64,000 nucleotides of DNA from Ciona intestinalis. Lineage: Eukaryota > Chordata > Ascidiacea > Phlebobranchia > Cionidae. Where the stretch lies: the NCBI RefSeq assembly GCF_000224145.3, contig NC_020174.2:1204520-1268519 (forward strand), in the 5' to 3' direction. Position 1 is the stretch's first letter. Every line of letters begins with the position of its first letter. A program made the translations under genes and the position numbers. Below the pieces are notes generated by a model. The model saw nothing but the letters and a program-made list of their open reading frames with translations, did no database searches and was not told where the DNA came from. Of this stretch, positions 39,290-51,900 are shown piece by piece.

Positions 39290-39295
39290 TTTATT
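39290..39295 (-). terminator. AATAAA signal for the minus-strand orphan gene
   Basis: TTTATT on the plus strand, 180 bases beyond the stop of the minus-strand ORF at 39475. Confidence 0.5.
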
Positions 39296-39474
39296 GGAGA
39301 AAATGTGTTGAAACACAATGAAGAGAATATTTTTTACAAGCATTAAGCACAGCAGCATACATACAAATCTATACAGCAGTGTTATATAATTTACACGCTA
39401 CGTATTTTGTCCATATTTTTGTCCACATACAAGCATTGTAAGCATAGCACCATGCATGTCCACAATGTAAAGAC

Positions 39475-39987
39475 TCACTGGTAACTACTACGTGCTGAGA
39501 TTTCAGGGTTTAGATCTAATGTCCAGGTTTGGTTCATATCGGGTGTGTAATGTTGCTTACATACTCTGACGATTCTTTCTTCGCTCTCAAAACAAAGTCG
39601 GAGGTCCTGGTTTCGAGCTACAGCTATACTGCCTTTGTGGTGCCGGCTATCTTTTCTCCTAACAAAGCACCTTTTATCCGTATTCAAGCAGCACATCGAA
39701 GGGTCAAATTTTTCCTTTGGCCGCGTCCAACTTAAATAAGCGCAGGAAACGCGGGAATATCGAGAAACATGTATTTTCGTTTGAAGGAATTGATAATTAC
39801 CAATCTTGTTTTTTACCGCAAATACATAGAACTCCTGGTTGTATCCAACAACGATTTTCCAAACGTATAAACCTCCATTGGATTGTGAGTCTTCTTTCAC
39901 CATTACACGGCGCTTATGTTTGACCAACATCATCCCGTCCAGACCACACGAACGAATGACACAAGGTATCGGTCCGGATATGTTCAT
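39475..39987 (-). CDS. compact intronless gene of unknown family
   Basis: Minus-strand frame of 170 residues from a true ATG at 39985-39987. The protein is soluble-looking with no signal peptide and alternates short hydrophobic strands with charged turns, for example MMLVKHKRRVMVKED, LYVWKIVVGYNQEFYVFAV, then a cysteine-bearing middle CCLNTDKRCFVRRKD and a tail ending SARSSYQ. I recognise no family. The strand-rich pattern would suit a beta-trefoil-like fold, but that is a guess. Support for a real gene: TATAAAG on the same strand about 60 bases before the ATG, AATAAA 180 bases after the stop, and unusual length for an open frame in AT-rich DNA. Its antisense frames are also partly open, so caution is needed. 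Confidence 0.5.
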   Translation of the reverse strand: MNISGPIPCVIRSCGLDGMMLVKHKRRVMVKEDSQSNGGLYVWKIVVGYNQEFYVFAVKNKIGNYQFLQTKIHVSRYSRVSCAYLSWTRPKEKFDPSMCCLNTDKRCFVRRKDSRHHKGSIAVARNQDLRLCFESEERIVRVCKQHYTPDMNQTWTLDLNPEISARSSYQ

Positions 39988-40044
39988 AATCCTTCACTTT
40001 AAAAATCTGTGCTGTAAAATAACTAATTCATCCCAGCCCGCTGG

Positions 40045-40051
40045 CTTTATA
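40045..40051 (-). promoter_or_regulatory. TATA box of the orphan gene
   Basis: TATAAAG on the minus strand, about 60 bases before the ATG. This leaves room for a transcription start about 30 bases downstream and a short leader. Confidence 0.45.
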
Positions 40052-40245
40052 CAACACGTACGAAAAAGAAAAAACTTCGCAAGGAAAGAAGGCTACCACA
40101 GTATTTTGACAAAAACATGCCGCAGACTCATTATAAAACGTGGTCGGGTTCTTTCCTGTATGTGTAATATACTAACTATAAGCCGTACGCAAAGCACACT
40201 GCTGATGGTATTTGGGTACTGGCCAAGGCTGGTCTATATTATATA

Positions 40246-40360
40246 TAGGGTGGGGAAGATGGGACACTTTTTATTTCATTTCCCCGACCCATTTGTTTTT
40301 TTTAAATATGATCAGGATATTTATATATTATTTACTAAAGGTGTCCCATCTCCCCCACCC
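40246..40360 (+). mobile_element. MITE family 1, internally deleted copy
   Basis: Both ends are kept (TAGGGTGGGGAAGATGGGAC and GGTGTCCCATCTCCCCCACC), but only about 115 bp remain. The middle is missing. Confidence 0.8.
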
Positions 40361-41514
40361 ATTTATGCCTATATTGGTGCTGGGTTAAAAGTATTTTTTT
40401 ATACAAACTGCTTTATTGCGTTTTTTTTTGTATTTTAAAGCCCATTTTGCGGACTTCGTTGCTAGCATGTGTTTAACCAATAACAGACACCTTTTGTGCA
40501 GTCCCCAGGTCAATCCGAGACTGTTTGTCGTGCTGCTGATTCTCTCAAATTTTCGTCTTGAATTAATGGCGCTTATTCGTTTTTATATAAAGGTTTGGTC
40601 ATGACGTATATCGGTGTCGGATAACGTGTGTATCAGGAAAATTCGCGGAATCGATGATTTCTCATCTACCATGACGCATCTACATCGGCGGGCGCGCCAT
40701 CGTAAACTTCAGTTTTATTTGCATTACCTCCCGCTCAAACATAATTCTAAAGTTTAGGAATAAAGATCAAATCAAAAGGTTTGTTAATCGATCAAATGCC
40801 AAGAAAACGAAAAACTCCATTTCTTTGTTTTTCTTTAACTGGCGAAATATCATCTTTGGTACTTCAATGGATAATTGCTTTTCAACAAATTTATGACCTC
40901 ACCATTGTTTTGGTTTTCAAAAAAGGTCACAAAAGAAGTCATTTTGCTGCAAACAGGCCGAGATTTGTTTGCAGAATACAGCCTAAAAGATTATCTTTGC
41001 ATACTCTCATGTCAACGGCGGAATTCCACGCATGTTTAAAATTAGTTTTCAACACAAAAGCTCTGTCTTCTGTATGTTTGTTTAGTTACGGAATCATGCA
41101 AGCCAAAATACACTTCAGGACCACAGTTTGGAAAGTCTGTCATTGTTCCATGGTTTCATGCTTGCGCTGCTCATCCGCGTTACATAATTCCCGGTGTTCC
41201 AGTACCGGATGGCTGCCCATGTGTTATCACGTCAAGGTTTATTATATGCTTTTAGTGCGATACAGGTGCCCGGTTCCTTTGCAAATTGTCGTAATGCCAA
41301 CCCAAAACAAAATGGTGCCAGTACATTTTATATATAGCATGAACCACATGATCAGAACAAATTAGTTTTACCGTTCAAGTTTCATGATTGCATTATACTT
41401 CATGTTTTCTTCGTCATGTATTCTGTATACATCGCTTAACGTATATAAAACATGTATAGTTAGCATTTAAGATGTGTTTTTTGATGTATGGCTGACAGTA
41501 TAGAAAACCCATTA

Positions 41515-41630
41515 GTGACCACCGGGTTGGAACAACTCGTTTTAGTGTATTGCCCAAGAACGCATACGCCAACACTAGTACAGCGGCAACAAGCCCCTTA
41601 ACCTCTGGGTTAGAGGTACGCCAACTATAC
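41515..41630 (-). mobile_element. SINE head fragment, reverse
   Basis: GTGTATTGCCCAAGAACGCA and TACGCCAACACTAGTACAGC, then GCCCCTTAACCTCTGGGTTA, are the complement of the SINE head with changes. Confidence 0.5.
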
Positions 41631-42242
41631 TGTGATACCGCATCGGATACAATCGTGAAAATCTCCTCACCAAAGTATGTCTTAGCAAATTTTATTCACT
41701 TCCGTATAAATCGCTGTCACGGATAGAGCCGTGTAGGACTAATTTACGTTTTAAACTATATACCACAAATAAATCACGTAATATACGTAGGCGATATAGA
41801 CAATAAAGCAGTATTCGCTACAATTTAACGTGTTCGTGAAATTTCTTCCCGAAATCTTATATCTCTAATAAAATAGTTTTGGTGTATTGGTTTACCTTGC
41901 CTTTCAAGCCGCTTGCTTGCAAAGTGATTTGAATCATAGAGAAAAGAATTCGGCCGGTTTATCAAACATTACTCACACCCGCATAAAGTCCAGGGTACCC
42001 TCAAGTGTATACGCTTCGTTTCACTGCAACGCTTTTAGGATTATTTGATTCACTGAATTCTAAAACCCCCGGTATAATTGCTGTCTGGCTTATAGTTGGT
42101 TAGAGAGAGAGAACGTAAGAAGTTTATTCAACTTTTGTGTATTCGTTTTATTGAGCGAAATATACAACTAAGCGGCATGGGTTAGAGTTGGCCTCGCGAA
42201 GACAACCCATGCGTGATTTTCGATACTGATTCATCGAGAGAT

Positions 42243-42490
42243 AATACGTTCTTGAGCAAGACACTTTTCGACATTGCTTCGACCCAGTGTGGATACGAGT
42301 GGGGTGTCGAAATTAAGAAATGGCTTGTCAAAATCAGCCATACAAGAAAATAACAATCATCAAAGTTACCTAAAAACACCAAGTTAAATACGTACTTTAA
42401 GTTAACTAACTAGTTAACGGGCACAAGGTTGTTAAACAGAACACCAGTGGTACAACGGTCGTCGTTGCCTCGCCTTCCGAGGATAAAACA
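42243..42490 (+). mobile_element. degenerate SINE
   Basis: ACGTTCTTGAGCAAGACACT matches the end of the head, and TTAAACAGAACACCAGTGG then CGCCTTCCGAGGATAAAAC matches the tail. The middle is poorly conserved. Confidence 0.5.
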
Positions 42491-42904
42491 AGTATTATCG
42501 TCGCTATCATATACCAGCACAGAACAATGTGTATTCTAAATGAAAGAACGCCACTTATTTACTCTGGATGGCGGTAAAGGACCGTAGTTACAATATTTTA
42601 TAAAGGATAGAACCAAGTTTCCTATAATGAAGTATAAACCCTGTTATCCATTGCGGTCCATCTTTTTTCACTGTGTATACGTCACCTGCTGCATACCTTG
42701 TCACGGTGGATTACTTCAAGTTATCCTTTAAAAAATATTTGTGTATTCGGTTCCGACAAAACAAAACATAATCTTTATTCGCTTTTAATATAACGATGAA
42801 ACAGCTGAATTTATAACACAGCCGACCGCTCGTGTCCCAATTTCAGCAGTGGATAGCATCTACTGCGGGATTTAGGTGGTGCATTTTTTTCTCTGAACAA
42901 TTTA

Positions 42905-42990
42905 ACTTCGACAACCCATAGTGACCACCGGAATGGCACAATTAACGTTTAGCTTGTCCAAGAGCAAATACGGCCACCACGATAGCGACA
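42905..42990 (-). mobile_element. SINE head fragment, reverse
   Basis: CCCATAGTGACCACCGGAAT and TGTCCAAGAGCAAATACGGC match the reverse SINE at 41515. Confidence 0.45.
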
Positions 42991-43094
42991 TTAGGCAGCA
43001 TATAACGTGGCCTCCATATATTCTGCCTACGCGTTACAGGTTTTCTGAGCATAAATAGACAAAATGCAAATGAAGTAATACTAAAGAAACCGTA

Positions 43095-43178
43095 ACTCGC
43101 AGCCACGAGGTGTATAAAACAGAACACCCCTGTTATAACTACTGTCGTTGCATCGTCATAAAAAGGGTAAATAAGTTG
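43095..43178 (+). mobile_element. SINE tail fragment
   Basis: ACAGAACACCCCTGTTATAA then CTACTGTCGTTGC is the tail module. It lies just beyond the likely 3' end of PTTG1IP. Confidence 0.6.
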
Positions 43179-43213
43179 CGTGACTTCATTTAAAAACAGT
43201 TTTCACATTCAGT

Positions 43214-43219
43214 TTTATT
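43214..43219 (-). terminator. AATAAA signal of PTTG1IP
   Basis: TTTATT on the plus strand, about 630 bases beyond the PTTG1IP stop. The 3' UTR between is AT-rich and repeat-free. Confidence 0.4.
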
Positions 43220-43849
43220 TACAAGCATGAAGCTGCGAAATCAAGAACAATAGTCACATAAAATAAGATGAAAAAGCAGATATTGGGCTCTAAATGGGGG
43301 AAGTACCCAACTAATGAACTGAAAACTTGCACAATTAGTGAAAAAAATTATAAACAGTTTAAAGATGCGAAAGTGTTGCAAAAGATTAAGTTCAGAAAAA
43401 TCTGTTCAAGTCGGATCAGTTTTTATTAGGCAAGAACGGACGCTAATACTATAAGTTATTACATGGTAAGTTTCATTATTAATATTGTTTTTGTTTTTAA
43501 ATATTTAACTTATAACTCTTCGGGTCATAGTTTTTATATTTAAAAATGCTTCACTAATTAAGGAAAAACTAAAGATTTTAATGAAGGCGTGCAAATTAAT
43601 ATTTTAAATCAACTGTAAGATAACAAGCAATGCGATATTCTACCTTACAATGTTTCCAAAGCATTTTATTTTAATTGTGAACCACAACCTACTAATGTCT
43701 AAAGTGTATTGGCATTTTATTTGAATAACTAAGGATAATTAAAAAGCAATAAGAGTAGATCTACCAAAGCAGTAAATGTTGTTACATATTAAAGTTTAAA
43801 CTACTTGGTTTTTCGCACAGATGATGAATTGGAATGGAAATTGTTGGAA

Positions 43850-46800
43850 TTAATTTTCAAGTCTTTGGTAATCGTTTCGTAGCAAGCCTGAAAAATAAAG
43901 TCCCTCATTTAAGGTACAAATATTTAGGTTTAAAATTTGGTTTAAAAAATAATTAAATAGCATAAATATATAGCTACAATAGCATATAGGCATAACTAAT
44001 AAAATAGAAGAGACAAAAATAGAAAAAAACTAACAATAAAACGAAAGCCTGTAAAACACACAATAAATGTAAAACAATTTATAAAAGAGTAGAAGTTAGA
44101 AATAGTTAAACCAATCATACATTAGTTTATATTGTAACAATGTAGATACCCAAAACGGCCACATTAGTAAGAAAAGTCCACTTTCAATAGAATATGTTTA
44201 TCATACCATGTGTTGTGCTGCTTAGCTACTGTAAGATTTACAATATAGGTATAGACAACATTTGACATTGAATATGTAAGAGCAAGCTATAGCAAAGGCA
44301 AACTAAAACCAGATTAATTAAAGATCAACAGACAATGTGAATTAAGACCATAATCGATTCTAAATGCATCAGCTTGAATTAATGTGTTCATGCTTCATGC
44401 TAAAGAACAGGGCAAAGAGCATTGTTCAAATACAACAGTGCAAAATAATAGCTACACCCTGATTAAGGTCTATAGCATGATTAATCAAGTTTAAATACAA
44501 TAGCATTGTTTCATGCATTCGGGGTCCTGATACATTGGGTTCATTAAACTGCCAGCCACCCAAAATGACACATAAGGTGAACAAATACTCAGTGTGTATA
44601 AACTGAAGTTAATTCATCATAAAAACAAGGTTTGTGTGCAGTCAGTTAACATTTAACCTGACGCAAGCTACACAGTGTATGTGTGATGTATAGTTACGCA
44701 GTAATTCTGTGATTTACTTGGAAATGACAGCGCACTACATTGACTACAAGCATGCGAGCTACACCGATCTAACAATTAAACCTGTTTAAGCAGTTTCGTC
44801 ATCAAAGCGTTGATATCTATTGTTATCCTTGATCAACCCTGTTAAGGAATTTTCACGTTGTATGAAACACAATACATTCCGATTGTATTGTCCCACTGAT
44901 GGTCAAATATAAACCAATACAACTTTTAAAAGCCAACAAGGCAGAATGCAAATCAAGGGTTTGGATTATTGGGAATTAATTTATAATTGTTTGATACTTC
45001 GCAAAATTCTATATTTCATTTGGTGATTTACAACACACTTGAGTTTACTTTTTATTGTTCGTTTTCGAATCGTTGGTATTTCGAACTGCTGCTAGGACCC
45101 AAGCCTGTAACATCAGCGTGAGTGACTTATTGTTAAATGCTTTCCGGTAAATACCGCAGCTAAAAATGGCAGCATCTAATCCATCATGCTTTGTTGTCGC
45201 TTCTATGCTCTATATAGCAAGCAGTAAATTAAAAGCAAATCTCACCGTATTTTCGCCTGATGTCGTCATTCTTACGTTGTCTGTCTAATTTCCTGTTTGA
45301 AGATGTTTTGATTGTTAGCAAATATTAGTATGCCACTCTATATGGCACTCAGAGTGTTATTTTTAAAACCACAGTCTGGATAATTTCCTTTTCCTTTGTA
45401 ATGTTAAATCAACACCATGGGAAGAGATGCAAGCGAATATAACCAAAACTAAACAGCTGCATTGTATCTCAGAATTTAATATAACATATAATATCCCACA
45501 TTTATACGCATATGATATGGTTGATATCCAATTGCAATTTATCCTCAGTCATCGCAAAAGAAGCAATATATACTTAATTGTTAAATGACGTTGCCAACCA
45601 CGCAACTTTACCTTTCATCTTGTCGCATGGCCCTTTCTTGTCTCTCTCTATCAAGTCTCTGGGCTTCACGTTCATATCTACAATAAAAAATAGCCGTAAA
45701 ACTTTTAGCACTGTGTGCGCAGTAAAGGTTGGAAACTATATGAAGGTTTTAGAGGAACTGACAGATTTAATATCAATATCCAACTAAACAGCCAACAAAA
45801 TACCAGTTTTAACATATTAATCAGACTTGATTAACTAAAAACTTCATAATATGAATTTGGAAACTTTTTTTTTAAACATGGGTAATAAAATATTGTGTTT
45901 TTAATTCTCAAACATACTTAGCACTGTCTTTCTTGAAGCAGCAACATTTACAACACTTGCACAAACACAAAGTTATCGCGATAAGAAGAAGTCCGCCAAC
46001 GACGCTTACTGATATAATCAATGCTTCAAAATTCACTGGAAAGAAATGGTTGTATATTGTATAAGTCAGTATACAACAGGCTTATATAAAGTAGAGTCAT
46101 AAAATATTAGTACTCAAATGTTCAAATCTTTATCATTTCCAAATCAAAATTGTTTTCCTGTGTAAATGGATGATATTGTATGTATTCGCACGTTTTTATG
46201 TGTATGGGTGAGGTCCTACAGCATGACACATCATGGGACCTTGTATTTGAACCAGAGTTGGCCCATTACCCAAACATCCAAGGTCAGTTGGAGGCTTCAG
46301 CAATGTGATTTAAATGTCTTTTTTAAAAGTATACATAGGATACAATAAGACAATTAGTGTTAAGTAGTGAACCTTGTTTCCATGGGCTACAATGTAGACA
46401 CCTAAACCAGCCACAACGCTAGTATGTATATTGCTATGGATTGTAAAATTAAGACATTTAATTCTCATTTCATTGCAAGTATGAGCAGAAGGTTACAACC
46501 CATGAGACACTACATGCAATCCTATGCTTGCTACTGACTTACAGCCACATACACCCCATCGTGCATCAGCTAATCCACAATCTGCTGATGTTGGTAAGAT
46601 ATGATTGACAGGATAATCCATGCATTTGCGTGGTTTGTTGCACCACATGCATTTCACATTCAACTTTAAGCAACTTTCACAGGAGTCATTCACCAGAGAA
46701 CAATCTGTAACAAAATCAGAATCAAAACCTGCTACTTTTAATCAAAGATTTTCGACAATCAGAAAAATATATATCAAAGTAAAGATAGCCCTATTTAAAG

Positions 46801-47196
46801 TTAATTCATGACCTACTGCTACTAATACATGCAAATGTGCCATGTCATTTAAGAGTTTAAGAGTCTATAAACAAAACTATAAGCATTTCCAACTTTTTAT
46901 TTAAATTTCTCATCTTTGTATTCATATGAGATCTCCAATATTTTACTGTGAATAATATAAACGGTATAGCCATAATATGTATGAGCTTGAGCAACTTAAT
47001 GTTAATACATAAATTGAAGCAAAAAAACTCCCTTATAATGTTTAAAGTCTTGCAATACAAAAGAAATTTACATTAAAATAACCATCCACTTACTGACTGG
47101 AGTTGGTGGGGTGTTGGCAGAAGAATAATTAACATTACATAAAATAATAAACAGGCCAACAGCAAATAAACAGAACAACCCAGCGTTTGCGTTCAT
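43850..47196 (-). CDS. PTTG1IP: PTTG1IP (PBF)-like single-pass membrane protein
   Basis: Six minus-strand exons in transcript order: 47196-47094, 46704-46543, 46035-45918, 45677-45612, 45292-45246, 43887-43850. They give 177 residues (human 180) with all phases matching. A signal peptide (about 1-26) is followed by a Cys-rich PSI-like domain with CESCLKLNVKCMWC, CMDYPV and ARWGVCG. A membrane helix starts at NFEALIISVSVVGG (human NFEALIITMSVVGG), then CKCCKCCCFKK, an Arg/Glu-rich coiled coil (REAQRLDRERQERAMRQDER) and the conserved end RRKYGLLRNDYQRLEN (human RKKYGLFKEENPYARFENN). Human PTTG1IP binds securin/PTTG1 and helps move it to the nucleus; whether that holds in this animal is unknown. 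The gene is divergent from the SLC4 gene. Confidence 0.95.
46199..46285 (+). repeat. dispersed repeat R2, best copy (PTTG1IP intron 2)
   Basis: GTATGGGTGAGGTCCTACAG, CATGACACATCATGGGACCT and GAACCAGAGTTGGCCCATTA define the family. Copies occur at 5301 and 58804 and in reverse at 26706 and 35952. It is in an intron of the minus-strand gene. Confidence 0.6.
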
Positions 47197-48919
47197 TTTA
47201 ACGTTCTCGATCAATTTTACTTTCAATAATTTTGTATAAAAAAACACGAAGCTACGCCTAGGTAAATATATTGGTCAATATATTTTTCAAAAAATAGTTT
47301 TAAAGTTAAATTACTAGAAAAACATCTTTAAATCTGGTTAATTTGTAAACAAACAAATCTTCCACTTCGCAACAACAAAAGCTTGCTATGACGTCACGAT
47401 CACCTGATTTTACATAGAAACCTTAAAGTTATTTGTAATATATTTCACATTATAGGGGCTTTTAAAAATATTTGTTATCTAAAGACGTATAACTCAATTT
47501 TATATTTATCCCTTGGTATTTCCAGTAAATTGCATTTTTTAACAATTTCGTTGAATAAAATTGCAGGATAGATGCAATATTAGATAAGTTAGAGTACGTA
47601 AATAAGCAGGATTCTAATGTAACTTATTTTGTGAACTTCCTGGAAAAAGTCTTTCCATTTAAGATTAAACTATTTTCTGTCAAAATGTATGCTTAATGTC
47701 CTCTCATGTTGCGCTGGAAAAATTACCCAGTCAAAAATAACAAAAGATAATCTAAATACGGCTGAATTCTATCCCGTCTGTGAAATTTTAAACTATTTAA
47801 CAAAATGAATCCGATTAACAAAATCGAATTCTCTCTTGTCCATTCCCTCCCGCACAAACTATATAAGCTCTGGCAGTAAGTCCAAATGTACATAGCAAAT
47901 TGATTTAAACAGAACTTTAGTAAATTGATTTAAACAGAACTAAGAAACAGAACTTTAGATAAATTTTAGCAACCATTTCCTTTTTGTATATTTTAAGTCA
48001 CGATATCTTATAGCACGAATTATTGGCGTTTCTTTAGAAACCCGAAAGTATAAAACCTCGAGTGCGTGTTGGTTGTCGATTAAATGTGACTAGTCGGCGC
48101 TGTACGTCTTCTGTATTAGCCAGAGTTGACTTGAATAAAAAAGTTTCAGCAACGAAAGTATCATGTGGATTAAGTTTGTTATGCGTGTTGGTATACGTGT
48201 TTATTCCATATTTAAAAGAAGAAAATTTATGCTGTTTAAAACTCCTATAGTTCTAATCTAATCGAAACTAGCTACAGGTGCTATGCTATTATCGGCGCGT
48301 ATATTTTCACGATTCATCACAACTATTTTTGGGCTCCTCGAGTTTTACCTCGTAGATTAAAGAACGAAAAAAACTCGGAGGAGTAGGAATTTCGATTAGA
48401 CTCGTCATCTGTTTTCCTAAGTTAATGATAGACCATAGGTGATGACGTATTTTAGGTTTAGTCATCTGCAGAGTGCGGTCGGATACGTATGTTAAGTGTC
48501 ATCATTACTGTATTTGGGTGAGCTGTCTCTATAATAAAGTAAGGGAACCTTATACGAGGTTTTATAAATCGATCAAATCGGTAACATTAGCTTTTCATTG
48601 AAAGGTAACTTGTTCGAGCTGACTGAACTCGCACGTGCGTCAAAAATCACAATCCCCTCGTATCTACTCCACGCCTCGGGTGTCGCAAGCGTCTGTGATT
48701 ATCCAGACAACGTTTCAGCTGGCGGCGCGTCTTCCTGCTGTATTGTAACACCAGTCTCGGTGAAACGAGAACCGGTCTACACTAATAGTCAGGTTGTCGG
48801 CCGTCGGCTTTTTGAAACACAGTCTAATTCGCGCGCGTTAATTGTACACCGATCAATCAATAGCATGGCACAACTGACCGATTGCTTGGTGATTTGAAAG
48901 CCACACAACAGCTACAGCA
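47197..48919. other. divergent intergenic region between PTTG1IP and the SLC4 gene
   Basis: No gene is supported. It must hold both promoters. CTATATAAG near 47859 is a TATA-like word on the plus strand. A TGACGTCA palindrome lies at 47389, near the PTTG1IP side. An open frame at 48598-48897 immediately before the SLC4 start is probably 5' UTR. Confidence 0.45.
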
Positions 48920-51900
48920 ATGGCTACAGATAGAAAGGGAGAGTCTGCTGCACGGACGGATTTACAGACAAGCGAGAAGGACGAGGATTTGGCGCATAGG
49001 AAGTTAGCAAGACACCAACAAGACGTTATTGTACAAATTGAAAGAGTTGACGAGGACCAGAATGGTTCAGATTTAGCATCAAACAAACAAACTTCCTGTG
49101 CTTATGTCAACAACAGTTTTGTGCCTGATGTAGAGAGCAGTGAAAACACAAAGGTGAGACACTTTAACTATTTAGGGATTTATTATTAGATCTGTAAGGG
49201 AAGTATTAGCGCACTAATACTGATGGTTTATAATGTAATTTCGCGTTTCGAATTAATGGCCGTTTATTTAAGTAGGGATATTTATATGGCTTAAATTAAC
49301 ATGCGCAATTAAGCCATACTTTATCCATAATCTAAAGCGGACATCGGCGATTTAAAATTCTCATAAAATTGCTTGTCTGGTTGAAGTTTAAATTTTGACG
49401 TTATTGGGCTACACGGCAGCCTGGTATATAGGCTCTACAGTACACAATACACAGATCACGTTGTTATAAGTTCAACAAGGGTTCTCGTGACGGAGTTGTT
49501 GTTTTAATCCATCCGACTCCCAACTGGTATCAATAACCAACTCATAACAGTCAGTTTCCATCGAAATTAGACTCACGGTTAATAGATACGGATTATAATG
49601 CCACATGTTTGCTTGCACTGTATTGAAGATAACAACACGTTTTAGTCTCATCACGTAGACAAGGCACATGGGTATATCACGCATGTATAACAGGCATGGA
49701 AAGCATGCTGAATGCATGGTAAATGGATGCACAAATGAATGATATCTTTTGCGTTAAACCTTACACAATACACCCTGTTTCGCGAATTCACATATAGCCT
49801 GAAGCATATATGTCAAAGTTATAACACTAGATCAATAATACTTTTCTCATGACATATAATACACCAGTACGTTGTTTTGTAAGGACGAATGTTATTTTTC
49901 CCCGCTTAAAATATAATTGTAATTACTATATTCTTATCTATACGCACAAAATTTCTGTCAGGTATTATTATGAATGGCAAAGAGAAAATTGCTGATAAAC
50001 TATACCACGTTTCTTCTGGCGTCGAGTAATCTCTCGGATATATTTCTTCAACTTTTGTCACAAATTTCTTAGAAGCGTTTCGGGTTACTTATTTGAATTT
50101 ATAAAAACTCTCTAAAAACTAGAACATTTGCATACTGAGTGTCCAGATTCACAAAACTTTCAGTGGGATGATAAAAACAAAATGTTAAAGGATATGAGAA
50201 TACGCTAAATAGATTCCCGCATCAGTTTTATGCTATATCATGCCACGAAGCATGATTTTAACAAACGATTTCGCACGGTAATCATGTCCGATTTTTGTAA
50301 TGAGTCGTCGTATTTACGTTTTCCCTATATGCAAATTGTCATAAACATATTGTAGATTCGGATAAGATGGCTCATGTTTTCATTATTTTTTCACAAACCG
50401 TTGGTCCGCGAGCGTTGTTAATTGATAACAACACGATTAAGAAATATGGGTATTGTGCTTATATGGGTATAGTGCTAACGGTGTCTCACTCTCATCTTAT
50501 GGTAAAGTACTATAAATGTGGAGTTTGTGTTCGTACCGAGATGACCAATATCACAAAATAGAGTTTAAATACAGTGCATGATAAACACTTCACAACCCTT
50601 ATGCTTATTCACATTTGACACACCAATTAGTCATTCCTACAACACCGTAATAAGATGCCATAAAACAGTTATTCATTCGAACACAGCTATTAAATGCCCT
50701 TTGTCCTTTAACAAGACGGTTCATATTTATGACATTTCATCTCTTGCGCATACATTCCATAAACGTAGCTATTCCTGTATTGCTAAAAGTATTGCTTTTT
50801 ACTTCGCTGAGCTATTGACTTGACTTTAATGACGTATAAAATTGAGGTTTACACACGATTAAAATCACCAGCTAAAATAGAATAAAAATGTGTCCCATTT
50901 CCCCCCACACTACTATATTATAGATTTGTGACAGCCTGTTTTCTTTTCAGTACCCATCAAAGTTCTATAGTTATTCATTTTCTCCTCCTTCGGAAAGAAA
51001 GAAATATCCTCCGCGATCCCGTCATACTTCAGGTAACTCCAAGATTATTACCACCATGGTTCTGGGAAGATCTCCGGAACGCAGCTCGCCATGGGTGAGT
51101 GTTCTATCATATTACAGCATACTTCACTGTTTCTTTTGTGTAATATGGGGTAGTATTCTCGACTACCCACTAAAGTTAGTCGGTCGCGGTTACTATTGGT
51201 TACCGCGGTTTTTTAGTCGACCGACTAACTTTCTGTGCATTACTTATTACGGAAGTTAGTATAGGCCGAAATCGGCCATCTAAATTTTGGTCGGTCAATT
51301 TAGTCGGCGACTAGTTTACTCCGTAGCCGAGAATTCCATCCCTGGTTCTACTATACATTTTGTCAGCTTAAATATATAATGGGACAAGGGAAGACGGGAC
51401 ACCTTTAGTGTATAAGATCCAAATTTCCTAATCGTACTTTAAAACTTTGAGTAACGGTTTGTATGGGTGTCGTGAAGATACGGTTTTGTATATCTTTAAA
51501 TGTTATTTGTTTCATACCAAATGGGACGGAAAAATAGAATATTAAGCAGTCCCTTCTCCGCCTACTATGTAACCTTTTATTTAGGGGCTCATTTAATTTA
51601 ATTTTGGCATGTAAAAATATATTATAGTAAGGTGGGAGATGGGACACCTTTCGCAGATAATATCCAAATATCCTGATCCGGTTTTGAACATTTACCAACG
51701 GTCTATGTAAGTGGCGAGGAAACAGTTTTATAATTCTTTGAATGTTCTTTGTTTACTATCAAATGAGACGTGAAAACAGAATAAAAAGGTGTCCCATCTT
51801 TCCCACTATTTATAACCAAGAAGGCAACGAATGTTTTCCGCGTATATAGAAGTGGTCACGGGGGATAGCAGGCAGGTCACACGAGTCTATAGATGACGGT

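Larger units (their letters stand above)
40361..43095. other. intergenic, repeat-containing region
   Basis: Holds one unsupported long frame on the plus strand (40796-41365, 189 residues, Cys-rich, no recognised domain, no nearby AATAAA) and several SINE fragments. No spliced gene is evident. The remainder is AT-rich with nothing distinctive. Confidence 0.4.

Noticed and set aside
39839-40438. 199-codon plus-strand frame
   Set aside because: It is antisense to the better-supported minus-strand gene and its second half runs through a MITE.
40796-41365. 189-codon plus-strand frame
   Set aside because: Cys-rich translation with no domain, no nearby AATAAA and several upstream ATGs. Kept only as a mention in the intergenic entry.
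48598-48897. 99-codon frame just before the SLC4 start
   Set aside because: It opens at a non-ATG codon (TTG) and probably lies in the 5' UTR; no domain seen.
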